The notes beneath the pieces are model-generated. The model had not been told where the DNA came from. It made no database searches and saw nothing but the letters and a program-made list of their open reading frames with translations. A stretch of DNA of 64,000 nucleotides from Isoetes taiwanensis. Its lineage: Eukaryota; Streptophyta; Lycopodiopsida; Isoetales; Isoetaceae. Location: contig JAJEKV010000024.1 in the NCBI GenBank assembly GCA_021234155.1, positions 13,304,913 through 13,368,912 of the forward strand. Reading direction: 5' to 3'. The position numbers and the translations under genes are program-made. Below are positions 34,455-46,029 of the stretch, piece by piece (position 1 is the first letter of the stretch; each line of letters starts with the position of its first letter).

Positions 34455-35027
34455 TGTTGAGAAATGAGCCTCCTTTGATTGGGTGGACAGGCTGGGGATT
34501 GGACCCAAGATCTCTTGCTTGCAAGCCAAGTACTCTAACACTGAGCTACCAACTCTTCCACTGAGTCATTCTTCATGTGTGCCCATTACATATACTCCAA
34601 CATTCCCTCTTAATGGGCACACAAATCCATTCCAGCATTGACCACAATCTACAAACTCCCCTTCTCAGGCAACTCCACCACTGTGGGAGTTGGGCTTTCC
34701 ACTGGCCAAGCTTTGCTCATTCCAACATTCACCACAATCCACAAACCACTGCGGGAGTTGGGCTTTCCACTGGCCAAGCTTTGCTCATTCTCATCCCTAC
34801 ACCACTGGGGACTATCCCGGTGCAGTGCACCCTCTACTTGGGATCATGGCTCTGATACCATGTTGAGAAATGAGCCTCCTTTGATTGGGTGGACATGCTC
34901 GGATCGAACCCAAGATCTCTTGCTTGCAAGCTAAGTACTCTACCACTGAGCTATCGGCCCTTTAATGGGCTTCCGTACTCTTCCATTGAGTCATTCTTCA
35001 TGTGCGCCCATTACATATACTCCAACA
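34455..35027 (-). mobile_element. TRIM retrotransposon with tRNA-like sequence in its LTRs
   Basis: LTRs: 34455-34602 (3' LTR) and 34861-35027 (5' LTR), both beginning TGTTG and ending CAACA. On the minus strand the 5' LTR is followed at once by TGGTATCAGAGCC (34848-34860), the standard initiator-Met tRNA primer site, and the 3' LTR is preceded by TTAAGAGGGAA, a polypurine tract. The internal part is only 258 bp and non-coding, with a 37-bp direct repeat (GGAGTTGGGCTTTCCACTGG block at about 34686 and 34752). Both LTRs carry a tRNA-like stretch. No 5-bp target duplication is visible. It can only move with a partner's proteins. Confidence 0.85.
34894..34968 (-). other. tRNA-like sequence inside the 5' LTR of the TRIM
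   Basis: The minus strand reads GGGCCGA-TA-GCTCAGTGGTAGAGT (acceptor start and D arm with a good A box), ACTTAGCTTGCAAGCAAG (anticodon-arm-like, loop with TGC as in tRNA-Ala), and GGTTCGATCC (perfect B box). The T stem and acceptor stem do not pair fully, so this is not a functional tRNA gene. The copy in the other LTR (34490-34556) has a better T stem (TTGGG/CCCAG) but an altered A box. Confidence 0.65.
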
Positions 35028-35559
35028 TTCCAATAGGATGATGGTTATACCGCTCTTTGAGGTGGCTTATTATGTATATATTGTACTTATAGCCATTTGC
35101 TACACATTAAAGCATTGTAGTATAGATTGTTCCAAAGAAGGAATGAGCAATCACAGCTTCATATCATTTGCTCAAACACTTGACCATCATAAGTGATTTG
35201 GGTTAGTCGAAGGGCTCCTTTTTTGCAATGGTGTACTGTTAAGGACGAGGGATTCTTGCATTATATTGATGTAGGAAACGTCACAATACATATGTTAGTC
35301 CCCAACTGACACAATTTAAAATAGTGAGTGAATCAGTATGGAGGAATGTTCTTAACGGTGGCTTCAAACTAGTAAATAAGTCGGGAAAGCAAGCTGCAGT
35401 AAATTTGTTGTGTGATTAATTCATTGTTTTTTCAAAAGACAAAAAAATTTCCAATCAAAAAAACATACAACTATGGCTAGTTATATGCTAGAATTCTTGG
35501 CATGATGCTATTAATATCATGCATGCAAGCATATTGCATGTCTTAAAATAAATCATGGA

Positions 35560-35790
35560 AGGAAGGAAGGAAGAGACTTTTAACGTCCACGGAGCCCAAT
35601 CGGGCTATGGGACCACAAGTACAAGACGGGACCGAAGGGTGATAGTCATCACGTATTCTATCTTTATGCAGCCCCATTATACAATGATTCATAAAATCCT
35701 ACGACTATATTGGTTAGACCAGCTTGCATGTGGTCCCATTATGCATCGATTTAAATCCTACGACTAAGTTGGTTAGACGTACTTTAGCTA
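35560..35790 (-). mobile_element. LINE 3'-end fragment with TTCC-type tail
   Basis: GGAAGGAAGGAAGG at 35557-35572 is followed by 'cttttaacgtccacggagcc' and 'gggctatgggacca', which is the inverse of the LINE 3' block. Only the 3' end is kept. Confidence 0.65.
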
Positions 35791-35954
35791 ACATACTATA
35801 TTAACAAACCTTAATGCATTTAAAAATGTGAATGAAGTACTTTGTTTCAAATCATAATGAGTGCAAAACTTAATGGACATGCGAACTTAGTTGTGCCATT
35901 CATCGCTACATTAAAATGTAGAAAAGTACAGTTTATCAGGAAGCCTATTATTGC

Positions 35955-36070
35955 TAAGGGTTTTCCCCCGAAAACTCTTCAGGAAGATTTTATTTATTCC
36001 TTAGTAATAGGTCTGTTGAGTTCTTTGTTTGGGTTCCACAGGACTTTGTGGTCTCCGGGACGAAAATATT
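35955..36070 (+). mobile_element. LINE 3'-end fragment, plus orientation
   Basis: Contains 'aagggttttcccccgaaaac', later TTTGGGTTCCACAGGAC and GGTCTCCGGGACGAAAA, the same order as the minus-strand copy at 36460-36560. Confidence 0.6.
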
Positions 36071-36454
36071 TGGTTATATTAATCCAATTATTAGTCCAAT
36101 TCAATTCAATAATTTTCTTTGTCATCAAAATAAGTCTAACATATAAAGGATGAATGTCACTCGCCCAACATTTGCGATTATTAGAGTGAAGTATTCTATG
36201 TTGTTGTATCACTCTGTCTGTACATGAATTTTTATTGATACTCAAGTAGTGGCCTTTCATCTTATAGCAATGTGCTACATTCTATTCAAGGGGGGTGCAT
36301 TGATTTGTAAATTTCCTTGAGTATACTCTTTTAAAAGCCTTTCCACGCAAAGGTTTCTTAATACACCACTTGATCTTTATGGATTATAAAATTCAATTCA
36401 ATTCAATTATAACTATTAATGACATATACATGACAAATCACTCTATAAATAGAA

Positions 36455-38575
36455 TATGATTTTATCGTCCACGGAGACCAACTGGCCTATGGGACCCAAG
36501 TACAAAGAGAGAGCAGCAGGCGTATTACTACCAGGATTAAAAAACCCCCGCCCCGAAGGGTTTTCGGGGGAAAAACCTTAGTAGCAATAAGGATGCTGAC
36601 ATACTGCACAGTTATATACATAATCACAAATCTGGTGAGGTTAATGCCGGATGGGGGCATAACCGAGTCCACAGATCCATTACCTCCTGGAGGTACGATC
36701 CCAACAAGCCTATAGAGGCCGAGGCTTTCGTTAGCTCATGCAAGGCCCGATGGGGCACAACTAACCGAGCATACCGAGCCCGGATATGCTCAGACGCGGA
36801 CAGTTCGGAGGGCGGACTTTCATCCTCAATGGCGCGTTGGATAAAGATTGACGGACTCGGCCCTCACGCGGCTCCGAATCCATCTCCCCTGTCTCAATGC
36901 GGAGGTGGTGTGCACTGTTTGCGAATGGAAGCAATCACCTGGCGGCTTTTCATGGGTAGATGGGTGCCGTGTAGTGGTGTGGGCCCCTCGTGAGCATGGG
37001 ATTAACCTTTGTTGTCGATAATTTGCCACCTTGACATGTGTGAGGGCCTCTCAGATCCCAAAGCTTGGCCATGAAGCAAGCATCCAAGCTTGCTTCAAAG
37101 GCAAGCGTTCCTTCGGTGTATGCACCGGTCCACATCGTGTGCTCGCACATTCCATAGCGAGAACCACCGGGCTTGCTTGTCTTTCCAAAGAAGCTTTGAG
37201 TTGCCAAGGCCCATCGCCACCGCCAAAGCAAGGTTGGGCAAGGGCTTCATCCATAGCCACCACCTTCGGAAGTAAATAATGTGACGTTCAGTAGCACCCT
37301 CTCAGAATGGAAGGAAGCCCTGTCTCCGAGCAAGATCTCGATATGGGACCGTGGATTTCACTCCCGGTGCAGGGCCAAGAAGGCCTTCGTACTGCTCTAG
37401 ATCGTTCCAAGTGGTGAGGGATATCACCGCCCCCACACCGCCCCATAGAGGAGGACCGGTTCAACCAAGGCCCGAACAAGTGTGCCTGGTGACCCCATGC
37501 ATCTGACTCGCCTTGGATTTGTTGTTTTGCATTGCATACTGAGGGCTTTCCGACTGCGGTGACCAGAACGATGGATGCATCCCGGTGTGTGGTAGTAGAA
37601 AACTCAATGCCCAAATACTTATAAGGCTGAGCCACCTCCACTACACGCCTGGTAAGTGAATGAGGGAAGGCGTGGTGCTTAGGGATGATGGGACCAAAGG
37701 CACCCTTGTCTTGGCCAAGTTAACTCTCATGTCGGTGAATTGGCGTAAAGTGTCCAAAGCATCCGTGTGGCGTTGCATGTCCTCGGGGTATATGCGGCAG
37801 GTCAACATCATCGCATATATGAGTTGCCGGATTATGTGGTGCATCAACCGAGCGCCTCCCAGGTGCTTCGACTAGCCATTCTTCTAGCCTGGTCAATGTA
37901 CAAACCCGAAGAGCTGCCGGGGGATAGAGGGCAGCCACAAGCACCCCAATGCTACTAACAATGGGCTCCCCGACGGTGTGAGACGCCGGAGCAAGCCTCG
38001 TGATAGTCTCAGATATAGCATTCGCAAGTCGACGGGGTCCCTAGTCGCCTCAATCTATCCCACAACTTATCGAGAGGCATCGCGGTCAAAAGCCGCTGCG
38101 AAATCCACAAAGCAACAAGACAGATTCTCAAGGCCGATTAGGCTATCCTCTATGAGTGTTCGCAGAGTGAAGATATGGTCAATAGTAGAATGCCTGGGGG
38201 AAGCCCCTGCTGCGAGAGCCCGCACTTCTCCATCCTCCGCCCAAAGTGTGTCAGCTCAAGAATCCGGCAAGCAACTTGGCAAAGACGAACCGACCCATAA
38301 TGGTACGATAGTTGGTCACGTGGGGGTCCCCGCTTTGTATATGGGCACAACTCTACTGGTAGTCCAGTGCGGGGGGAAGCCTTCTTGCAATGCCCTGTTG
38401 AAGAGTGCTGTGAGAACCGGCACCATTGGGGGCCCGGCCCACTTGAGAAGCTCTGCCTGCATACCATCCAAATCTGCTGCCTTCCCGTTAGCGAGGCGTT
38501 GCAGGCCCATTATGACATCCCCTTCAGTAATGACCAGTGCTAGGCCTATCTGCAGAGAGGAACTTAAAATATAAT
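36455..38575 (-). pseudogene. 5'-truncated, degenerate LINE copy
   Basis: The 3' block (ATCGTCCACGGAGACC and GGCCTATGGGACCC on plus) lies at 36465-36500. Minus-strand pieces match the LINE at 8131-12160: LANGKAADLDGMQAELLKW, SRVVPIYKAG (38.3-38.55 kb), DALDTLRQFTDMRVNLAKT (37.7 kb) and PYKYLGIEFSTTTHRDASI (37.6 kb). Frameshifts are many. The copy stops within the RT start near 38575, the common 5' truncation. Confidence 0.75.
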
Positions 38576-40025
38576 GCCACGAACAATTTCTAACCAAATG
38601 GGGCAAGGTTTTCTTAAGCCCAATAGTAAAGATGTACTATTCTATTATACTAGATCCCATAAGCCACTTTGTTCTCCATGAACAATAAACTTCCATTCAA
38701 TTCATTATAATAGGAGTAGCAAACTGCAAAAGATACTTGCATATACAAATTGATCAAAGAAATTCAACCATTTTAATAATAATTGCAATAGAGGCACGCG
38801 GAATTGATAATAGATAAATTTGTTTTTCTTAGTGTAATAGCTAAAATATTGCTTGTCTAGTGAATTATCATTTGTGTTTGATAAATTAGGAATGATAATT
38901 CACATTCTGATTTAGAATCCAAATGTTATTAAGGATATTGAGGAAATGCAATCGGCATGCCCAAAGTCCTATCTTATCTAGTAGAGGCAAAAATTAATAC
39001 CACCAAATGTGATAAAACCACATTGTCCAAGGTTGTATAGGCAAGGGTCCATCTTTTTATTACAACAACGATTTTGTCATTAATGAAAAGGCCCTTTTTT
39101 TTCTTTTTTTTTTCTTTTTTTTTTTTGGTGGGAGGCGTTTACGTTGTAGATTTCAAGAGAGGCCAATTTAAAGATTATGTTAAAGAAAGGAAGTCAAATA
39201 TTTATTTTAACTCGATCTTTTATTTGTAGCAAGAGCTTTATGCCAAAGGTGCTAAATAAAAGCCTTACTCTCTTTCTTTAGGATGCCCACGTTGATTCTG
39301 TTCTAAATGAATTACACAAGGGTCAGTAAGCAGTCAATGCTTTTATAAGGTCTCGTTAGGAATAATTAGACCAGGATTTTTATGGAGAGAGTTGCCTTAT
39401 ACATGTCAATGGCATCTTTGTTAGCCCTACGGTTCTTTTTACACATATATTAAAGACAATGAAAGTATGTCTCACCAAGAATTTAGGCTGACACATTCCG
39501 TGATGAATGCTATGCGCCAATTAGCATCAGTTTATGCCAGATCTAGTGATTTTGGACCCACAAATATGATGGCCAATTTGAAATGGCAAGCCCATAAATT
39601 GATTATCAATTTACATTATTTACTCTCTTATGTTAATGAGAGTGTTGAACCGAGATAAGAGAATGTATAAAATAGAATAGAATAGATTTTTTTAAGTCCT
39701 TGAAGACCAAGAGGCGAAGTGAAGAATAGAATAGAAGAGGCGAGGTTCCCTTTTCGCAACAACGGCAAGGGGCCCCGCGATTGACGGCAGCCGGAAGGGT
39801 CGGAAAGGGAGCCTCTACTTTCCTTAACAACCTGGCCCCCAAGTTTTAAGGCTGAGATCAGATCTCATCCGTTTGTTGCAAGAGTGTTACCCACTAGTAA
39901 CACATTAAAAAGTGCATAAACACCTAGTTTGTTATGCCAAATGGCTATAAACACCTAGCTTGTTATGAAAACCACCATAAAACCACCACAAGACCACTAT
40001 AAAACTCTCGGGCCCAAGTTGTTAA
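38576..40025. other. Unassigned stretch with a T-rich tract and a retroposon end
   Basis: A (T)n-C tract lies at 39091-39126. At 39668-39730 repeated AATAG units precede 'tttttttaagtccttgaaga', a retroposon-like 3' end on the minus strand similar to the insertion at 7603. A 63-codon frame at 39467 has no known domain. Confidence 0.3.
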
Positions 40026-40027
40026 GG

Positions 40028-40110
40028 CGGATAACACCCTAAAACTCCGGCCCGAGTTTGTTATGGTAAGGCATAACACCCGAGTTCTAGGGTGTTATCC
40101 CTCTCTTCCC
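40028..40110. repeat. Short hairpin-forming inverted repeat
   Basis: GGATAACACCCTAAAACTC (about 40028-40046) pairs with GAGTTCTAGGGTGTTATCC (about 40091-40109) with one mismatch. Related GTGTTAT/ATAACAC words recur from 39890. Confidence 0.7.
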
Positions 40111-41065
40111 CTGCAAAATGGAAAGTAGGGAACCGAAGAAATTGAAGAAATTTACCTCCCGTCAACCTATTGCTCCACTTCCGTCATCGGATGGGCGCAA
40201 TCGTTAGCCCAACTCATGTTCCGGAGTATTGCAACTGCTACGTGGCATCACCAAAACAATCTTCTGGAACTTTCTATTTTGTAAATAAGATGAGGCTAGG
40301 GGTTGGAAGTTGTGTAAGACATTGTAAAAATATTGTCAAAACCATTGTCAAAATATTGCAGTAAAAATCTAGTGGACCCTTCAACTAAAATATACCTATA
40401 ACAACAACGCGCCATGTATAGGTGTCGGTGTACGCGTATATTCGTATGTGTATGTATATAGGTATAAAGTACATGTTCTTGTAAAGGAAGGAAGGGCCGC
40501 GCACGAAGGAGTCGTCATAGCCAAGTCCGGCGCCACAAAATTCAGCTCTTAGATCCGTCTTAACTGCTCCTTCTCCATTTCAGCAATTTTTCTCTCGATC
40601 CGATTGAACTAAAATTTGTGAGTTCTGCCCCTTTCTCTGGCCGCTTTTGAATCCGCTCACAGGCTTATTTCTTCAATCTCCGTTCCTTGTAAATCCTCTG
40701 TTCCGCTATGCCAAACGGATTCATTGCCTTGTTCATATGCGCATTATGTGCCTAAGACCCTAAATGTTCTTCAATTCTTGCATTTATTATTCGCCATTAA
40801 TTTTACCGAGTATTTCCGAACACTTTGAATGAATTCTGAGACATTTGCCGCGTTCAGAGAGATATTCATTGATATTTTTCGGTCCACTTCAATGGACATT
40901 CGTTAAGTGCCGTAGGCTGAATTCTGAGATTTCCTCTCTATACGCTGCTATGTTTAATTTTGATGGCATTGTGAATATGGGGGATCTGTCAAGAAGATTT
41001 AATTACTGATTTTTGGTGCATCGAGCTTTATATACCTGTTTTTGGCTCGAATTGCTTATTTCAAA
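40110..41065 (+). promoter_or_regulatory. 5' flank and probable leader of the NDL gene
   Basis: No coding sequence recognised. Pyrimidine-rich sequence near 40560-40640 resembles a plant 5' leader. No clear TATA box could be assigned, so the transcription start is unknown. Confidence 0.3.
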
Positions 41066-43247
41066 ATGTCGGAAAGCAGTTCATCCACATCTTCAAGCGA
41101 CAGTTGTATAACAGGAAGCTGCGATTCAGTATGCCTGGACATGGGCACCACGCCTTGGGGAGGCCAGGTATGTACTTGCTGATTTTACCAGATCATTCAC
41201 ATATTACTCCATGCTTAAAGTATAATTAAAGCTGAAATGCTTTTTTCTGGGAAACCTTGTACATCAAACATCGGCATCACATGCCCCATCACATTTCATG
41301 CGGTAGATAGAAGGGAAAAAAGCTGCCATGCGTGGTTTGCAATTACACAGACTCCAGGAATTCCGTGTACTTAGTTATAATTTGATCAGTTTTATTGTTT
41401 CATTCCGAAGGCATGAATCTAGTTGCAATGGGAAACTTTATTCTCAATCCTCTGGAGTACTGGCTACGGCATAACTTTGAAAATATTTTATGTGGCAGGC
41501 TCATATGGTGCCGACGTCTCATGGACCAATCTCTGTTGTGGTGTGCGGTGACCAAGAGAAGCCAGCTCTTATAACATATCCTGATTTGGCTTTGGACAGT
41601 AAAGACTGCAACCCGCATGTTTATTTGTCTTGATATATCTGTATTTAGTTGTCCTCCAGAAAGAACTGCATTAGTTATGCTAGCTGGCAAGCATGATATT
41701 ACAGTTAGATTTCTTGTTGTTCGGTTTATCATCCCTTACCGGATTTGCTTTCTTTCAGGTGTATCTTGTTACGATGGATTCTTTTCTTGCCGGGAGGCAT
41801 CGTCTATGCTTTTTGATAATTTTTGTATTTACCACATCGATGCACCAGGCCACGAGGTAAAAGGGCAAACCCAAGAGTCTCTCGGTCAGCTTCTGCTTAT
41901 AAAATGATATTCTGGATTGCTTTGGCTTTCTCTCAGTTTGGGGCCGCTTCGATATCGTCCGATCAGCCGGTGCCCACAGTTGAAGAGTTGTCTGAACAAG
42001 TAGCACAAGTATGCGACCATTTTGGGTGAGTTGAATCTTGTTTGAAGTCATCTTTTGTTTGCTCCGATCCGACTGTAGCGTCTGACAGAAATTAAGTGTT
42101 GGGTAGATTGCATAAGGTGATCTGTTTTGGTGTCACGGCTGGCGCATATATTTTGACTCTCTTTGCGGTATGACCATAGTATTATCAGCTGCAGTGTTGT
42201 GAGAAACCCCTTGCATTTGTTTGACCTGGCCCGTTTCTCGCATATGCAGTTAAAGTATAGAGAACGAGTCCATGGACTCATCTTAGTATCTCCCATTTGT
42301 AAAAGCCCTACCTGGACGGAATGGATTTATAACAAGGTTAGTTCCTTATCCCATTGTTTCCAGTTCCAGACATTGCAATCTTAATACTCTTTTTTCTTCA
42401 GGCCATGATTAGTTTTCTTTACTTTTGGGGCATCTCCAGCTTTGTAAGGGAGAATTTGCTACATAGATATTTCAGTCAGGTACTACAGTAATTTTTTGGT
42501 TTCATGAGGATCCCAACACTGAAGTCTTTTACGTTGTTAGGAAATTTTGGGTTCTGAGACTCCAAAGTCAGATGTACTTTCAACTTACAACAAGGTCTGG
42601 TAGCTTACCAGTAACATAAATTGTGCACGTATGGAACTGTATTTCTCATGTTTGTTGTCAAATTTTCAGGTTCTAGATGAGAGGCAGAGTAGGAACGTAA
42701 TGAGGTTTCTTCAGGCCTTGCATCAGTATGTGAAGGTTTTCGTGTTTGTCTACTAGCATTTAATGCTTAAGAGTTTTAATATACATCTTTTTGTGTAAAC
42801 AGACGCAAGGACTTGAGCCAAGAATTAAAATACTTGAGATGTCGTACCTTGATCTTTGTGGGTGAGCACTCTCCATTTTATGATGAGGCAGTTCATATGT
42901 GCGCTGAGATGGGTACACAATATAGTGCCATTGTTGAGGTAGGAATATATATTCTGTGCATATCAAGTACCTCTTTCTGTACACTTATGTATATTTTAAC
43001 TTTCGTTAAATATCAGGTACAAGCTTGTGGTTCTTTGGTGACAGAAGAGCAACCACTTTCTATGCTGATTCCACTGGAGTACTTTTTAATGGGTTATCCC
43101 TTTTATCGGCCACCTCAACTGTATCAGCAAAATTCATCTCCTACTAGCCCTCTGAGTCCGCCATGCATTCTTGCTGAGTTATTATCCTCTGAAAGTTTAG
43201 GCTTGAAGTTGAAACCCATTAAGACAAGGGTTGATGTCGGTGCATGA
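41066..43247 (+). CDS. NDL: NDR/NDL family protein (N-myc downregulated-like)
   Basis: Eleven exons join in one frame: 41066-41167, 41499-41598, 41759-41856, 41937-42025, 42107-42167, 42250-42336, 42402-42479, 42541-42594, 42670-42725, 42803-42938, 43017-43247, giving 363 residues; plant NDL proteins are about 345. All introns are GT-AG and phases match. Family landmarks: [18 protein letters not shown] (50-67), [38 protein letters not shown] (138-150), [28 protein letters not shown] (256-268), [13 protein letters not shown] (288-300) and [10 protein letters not shown] near the end. NDL proteins have an alpha/beta-hydrolase fold without a normal catalytic triad; in Arabidopsis they bind G-protein beta-gamma and affect auxin transport (family knowledge). 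The Ser-rich first 20 residues are longer than usual. The ATG is the first in its frame after a stop. The donor after exon 2 is GTAAAG. Confidence 0.92.
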
Positions 43248-43249
43248 GT

Positions 43250-45570
43250 TTTTTCAACATTTTTTGCGGATTTTGTACAAGACAAAGGAGGCAGAAGGGG
43301 AATTTACACAGAGGTAGATTGAGTAAACTTCACAGGCTTGCAAATTCTTGGGTGCAAAATGTGAGCACCAACTTAGGTGTAAATAATTTAAATTGGATGT
43401 TAAAGATCATATTCTTCTGAGCTTCAAAACACATTGGAAAGTCTGCCATTTTGACTGCTGTTGGCATAAATAAGCTGAGCAAATCATTCAAGATGGCTAG
43501 AGTTTGCCCTGGCTGTAATAAGTAATAATTCCAATGTTATATAAGTGCAAAATAGCACGATGAAATGGGCACTTCAGCTGGCTGTTTAATTTTAAACACG
43601 ACAAGTTGCAATAAAGAAAGATGCTTATGTTTCTTAACGAGCTTCAATTTCATGGAATATGCTAGGTTCATTCTTAGGTTTTTTAAATTGGATGTGATAT
43701 AATGACATGGCATGAGATAGTTTTACCTAGGGGTCCCCTCTGCCAGGATCTTACAGTTAAATGTCTGATTTTTGGCTGATTTTTGGCCGGAACACAAAAA
43801 AAAAAGTCTGATTACCCTTATAAGGGGCAGATTTTTTGATCTCGTCCTCCGGGATCACATCTCTGGGGGAATCATGTCCTCTTAAGGGGGGATCTCGTCC
43901 TCCGGGATCACATCTCTGGGGGAATCCTGTCCTCTAGGATCACACCTCTGAGATCCCTCTATATTTTGGAATTAGGCAGTTGTACATGTTATAAATACAA
44001 TATCTAGGATTTCCAAAATGATGTCCGTGTGGTTTCTTCATTATGAAACCTTATTTACTTCACAAACACATTGTAGGAATAAACAAATTTGCTTCATATA
44101 TGAAGTAACGAGACATTGAATGTATAGTCTATCTTTTCCAAGTGCACCAAAAAAACTCCTAGCTCCAAATGGAGGTTTCAAATAACACTATGAGTTTGGT
44201 AATCTCCTATATTAGTCTAGCTTTCTGGATTTTCATTAAATATTATCGATGGCATATAGGAAGTGATACTAGAGAAAGTTTTAACAAGATCCAAACGAGG
44301 CTTCATTAGGCTAGGTGTAGAATGTAAGCTTTTCCCATTATTAGTATATTGCATCACAATTTCTTTTGTGAACAATATGTTATGAAAAGTAAAAGATTAA
44401 AGGCTCCCTCTTACCATATGTAATTAGACTAATGCATCCTTTTCTACTGTGGATAGTGGTGGTGTCGGTTTGATATGGCCAGGCTCAATTTTGCTAAAAG
44501 GCTACTCAATTTACTTTGTTGTGTGATTATGGTACTATATGAATATCATAGATTTTCTCTGCTTTTGTTCTTTAGGCTTCATGCCTAATCTTTGTTTTAA
44601 ATTATGATTTAGATAACACTCTTCCTTTTTCTCTCAAACCCTTGAATCAGACAAATATTAGAAAACTCAATAAGCCCGTGCAACTCAACGAAGGCATTTG
44701 GCCTTTTTCTTCAAAGTGGAAAAGGCGGTAGCAGGTAGCAGCACACAATGTCGTAAGGAAAGTAGAAAAAGGGGTTTAAATGAAAAACACTATCCGGAAG
44801 CCATTTAAAGGCCAAGAAGCGACAAGAACTTTAGGTAGGCAACGTGTGAATAATGAAAGATGGCAAAGGTGTGGCATTTAGCCTCCTCATCTTCAACACA
44901 AGAAACACCCAAGAACCAACATGTAAACCCCATAGGACATCTTTGGAAACAACTGCACAGTCCTGAACATGTACTTCACTTTGTCCATGACAAAATGGGG
45001 CAATGACGTGTGTCATATGCTTATTATTTCTCAAGTTTGGCCAAAGTAGCTTTTTGCTATTTTGCAACATAGTGGCAAACGGTGGTGAGACATGTGGAAT
45101 GAGAGATAGGGGAAGGTGACATATGATTTTGGCCTTTGATAGGTGTCAGCTTTAGGATGATGATGTGGCAAAGTTCCAATTAGGTGACAAATTAAGGATG
45201 ATGTGGCAACGTAGGAGTGTGGGAGGAACTTGTGCACAATATCTTTTTGGAATTCTATGAGTGGTATGGTGATGTGGCAATGTAGGTAGGTGGTGAGGTG
45301 TACGTTGATGTGACATATCAACACCTGAATGAGATGGCAATGAGGGGCAAAAAATAGGAGCTTTGGCTTATAATGCAAGAAATTTATCGTGGCGGCTTTG
45401 AACATTTCTCTTTACCGACTTGGTATCAAGGCCACTGATCTAGAGTGATTGTACACCACCCATTTCACACAACTTCTCTTTAACGGTTCCACAATTGAAG
45501 AGGGGAGGGGAGGGCAGTGATGAGACAAGAGAGAGAAATCGTACGATATTGTACATGTTAGTTATAATCT
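43250..45570. other. 3' flank of the NDL gene and unassigned stretch
   Basis: AT-rich. A 53-bp block ('gatctcgtcctccgggatca' onward) is duplicated in tandem at 43839-43945. The rest has no protein or RNA gene I recognise. Confidence 0.3.
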
Positions 45571-45579
45571 TGATGTCAA

Positions 45580-45620
45580 TCTCAGAGGGAGGGAGGGAGG
45601 GAGGGAGGGAGGGAGAGAGT
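45580..45620. repeat. (GGGA)n microsatellite, G-quadruplex-prone
   Basis: Eight or so GGGA units in a row at 45586-45617 on the plus strand. Four or more GGG runs with one-base loops are a standard quadruplex pattern. A second G-rich tract, GGGGGGGGAGGGGGGGG, lies at 45994-46011. Confidence 0.75.
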
Positions 45621-45647
45621 ATAAATAATAGAGAATAGAGAGATAAA

Positions 45648-45910
45648 ACGACGACGAAAGAATTTTAACATCCACGGGAAGCCGTAGCTTATGGAACACT
45701 TCACAACATACCCAAATGGGTTTGCCCCCACCACTGTTTATGGTTGAAGTAGGTCATTTCCCACCAACTTTTACAACAATAATTGGCCACTTTCACAACA
45801 AGGCATTGAACTTGGACCTTGAGCCAAAGGTAAGTGTAGGTACAATTTTTAAGGCCTACTAAGGTCAATTGGCCATGGACCCAAACAACAGTATGGGCAT
45901 GGAGGCCCAA
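45648..45910 (-). mobile_element. tRNA-type SINE sharing the LINE 3' block
   Basis: On the minus strand, an A-box-like TGACCTTAGTAGG (about 45865) lies some 50 nt before a B-box-like AGTTCAATGCC (about 45805). The element ends GTTCCATAAGC..GGCTTCCCGTGGATGTTAAAATTC, a diverged version of the LINE 3' block, with a CGTCGTCG-type short tail. No clear target duplication. Confidence 0.45.
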
Positions 45911-46029
45911 AAGTGCAAAGAGTTATTAACAGATAGAAATAAAGATAACGCTAGTGATAATATTGTGAGAGTATAGAGAAGTTTTTTTTACTTTGGGGGG
46001 GGAGGGGGGGTTGGGTGTTTATTATTTCA

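Noticed and set aside
34894-34968. A functional tRNA-Ala gene
   Set aside because: The T and acceptor stems do not pair fully, it lies in an LTR, and a second altered copy sits in the other LTR.
34455-35027. Cassandra (5S-carrying TRIM)
   Set aside because: No 5S rRNA promoter words are present in the LTRs; the embedded sequence is tRNA-like.
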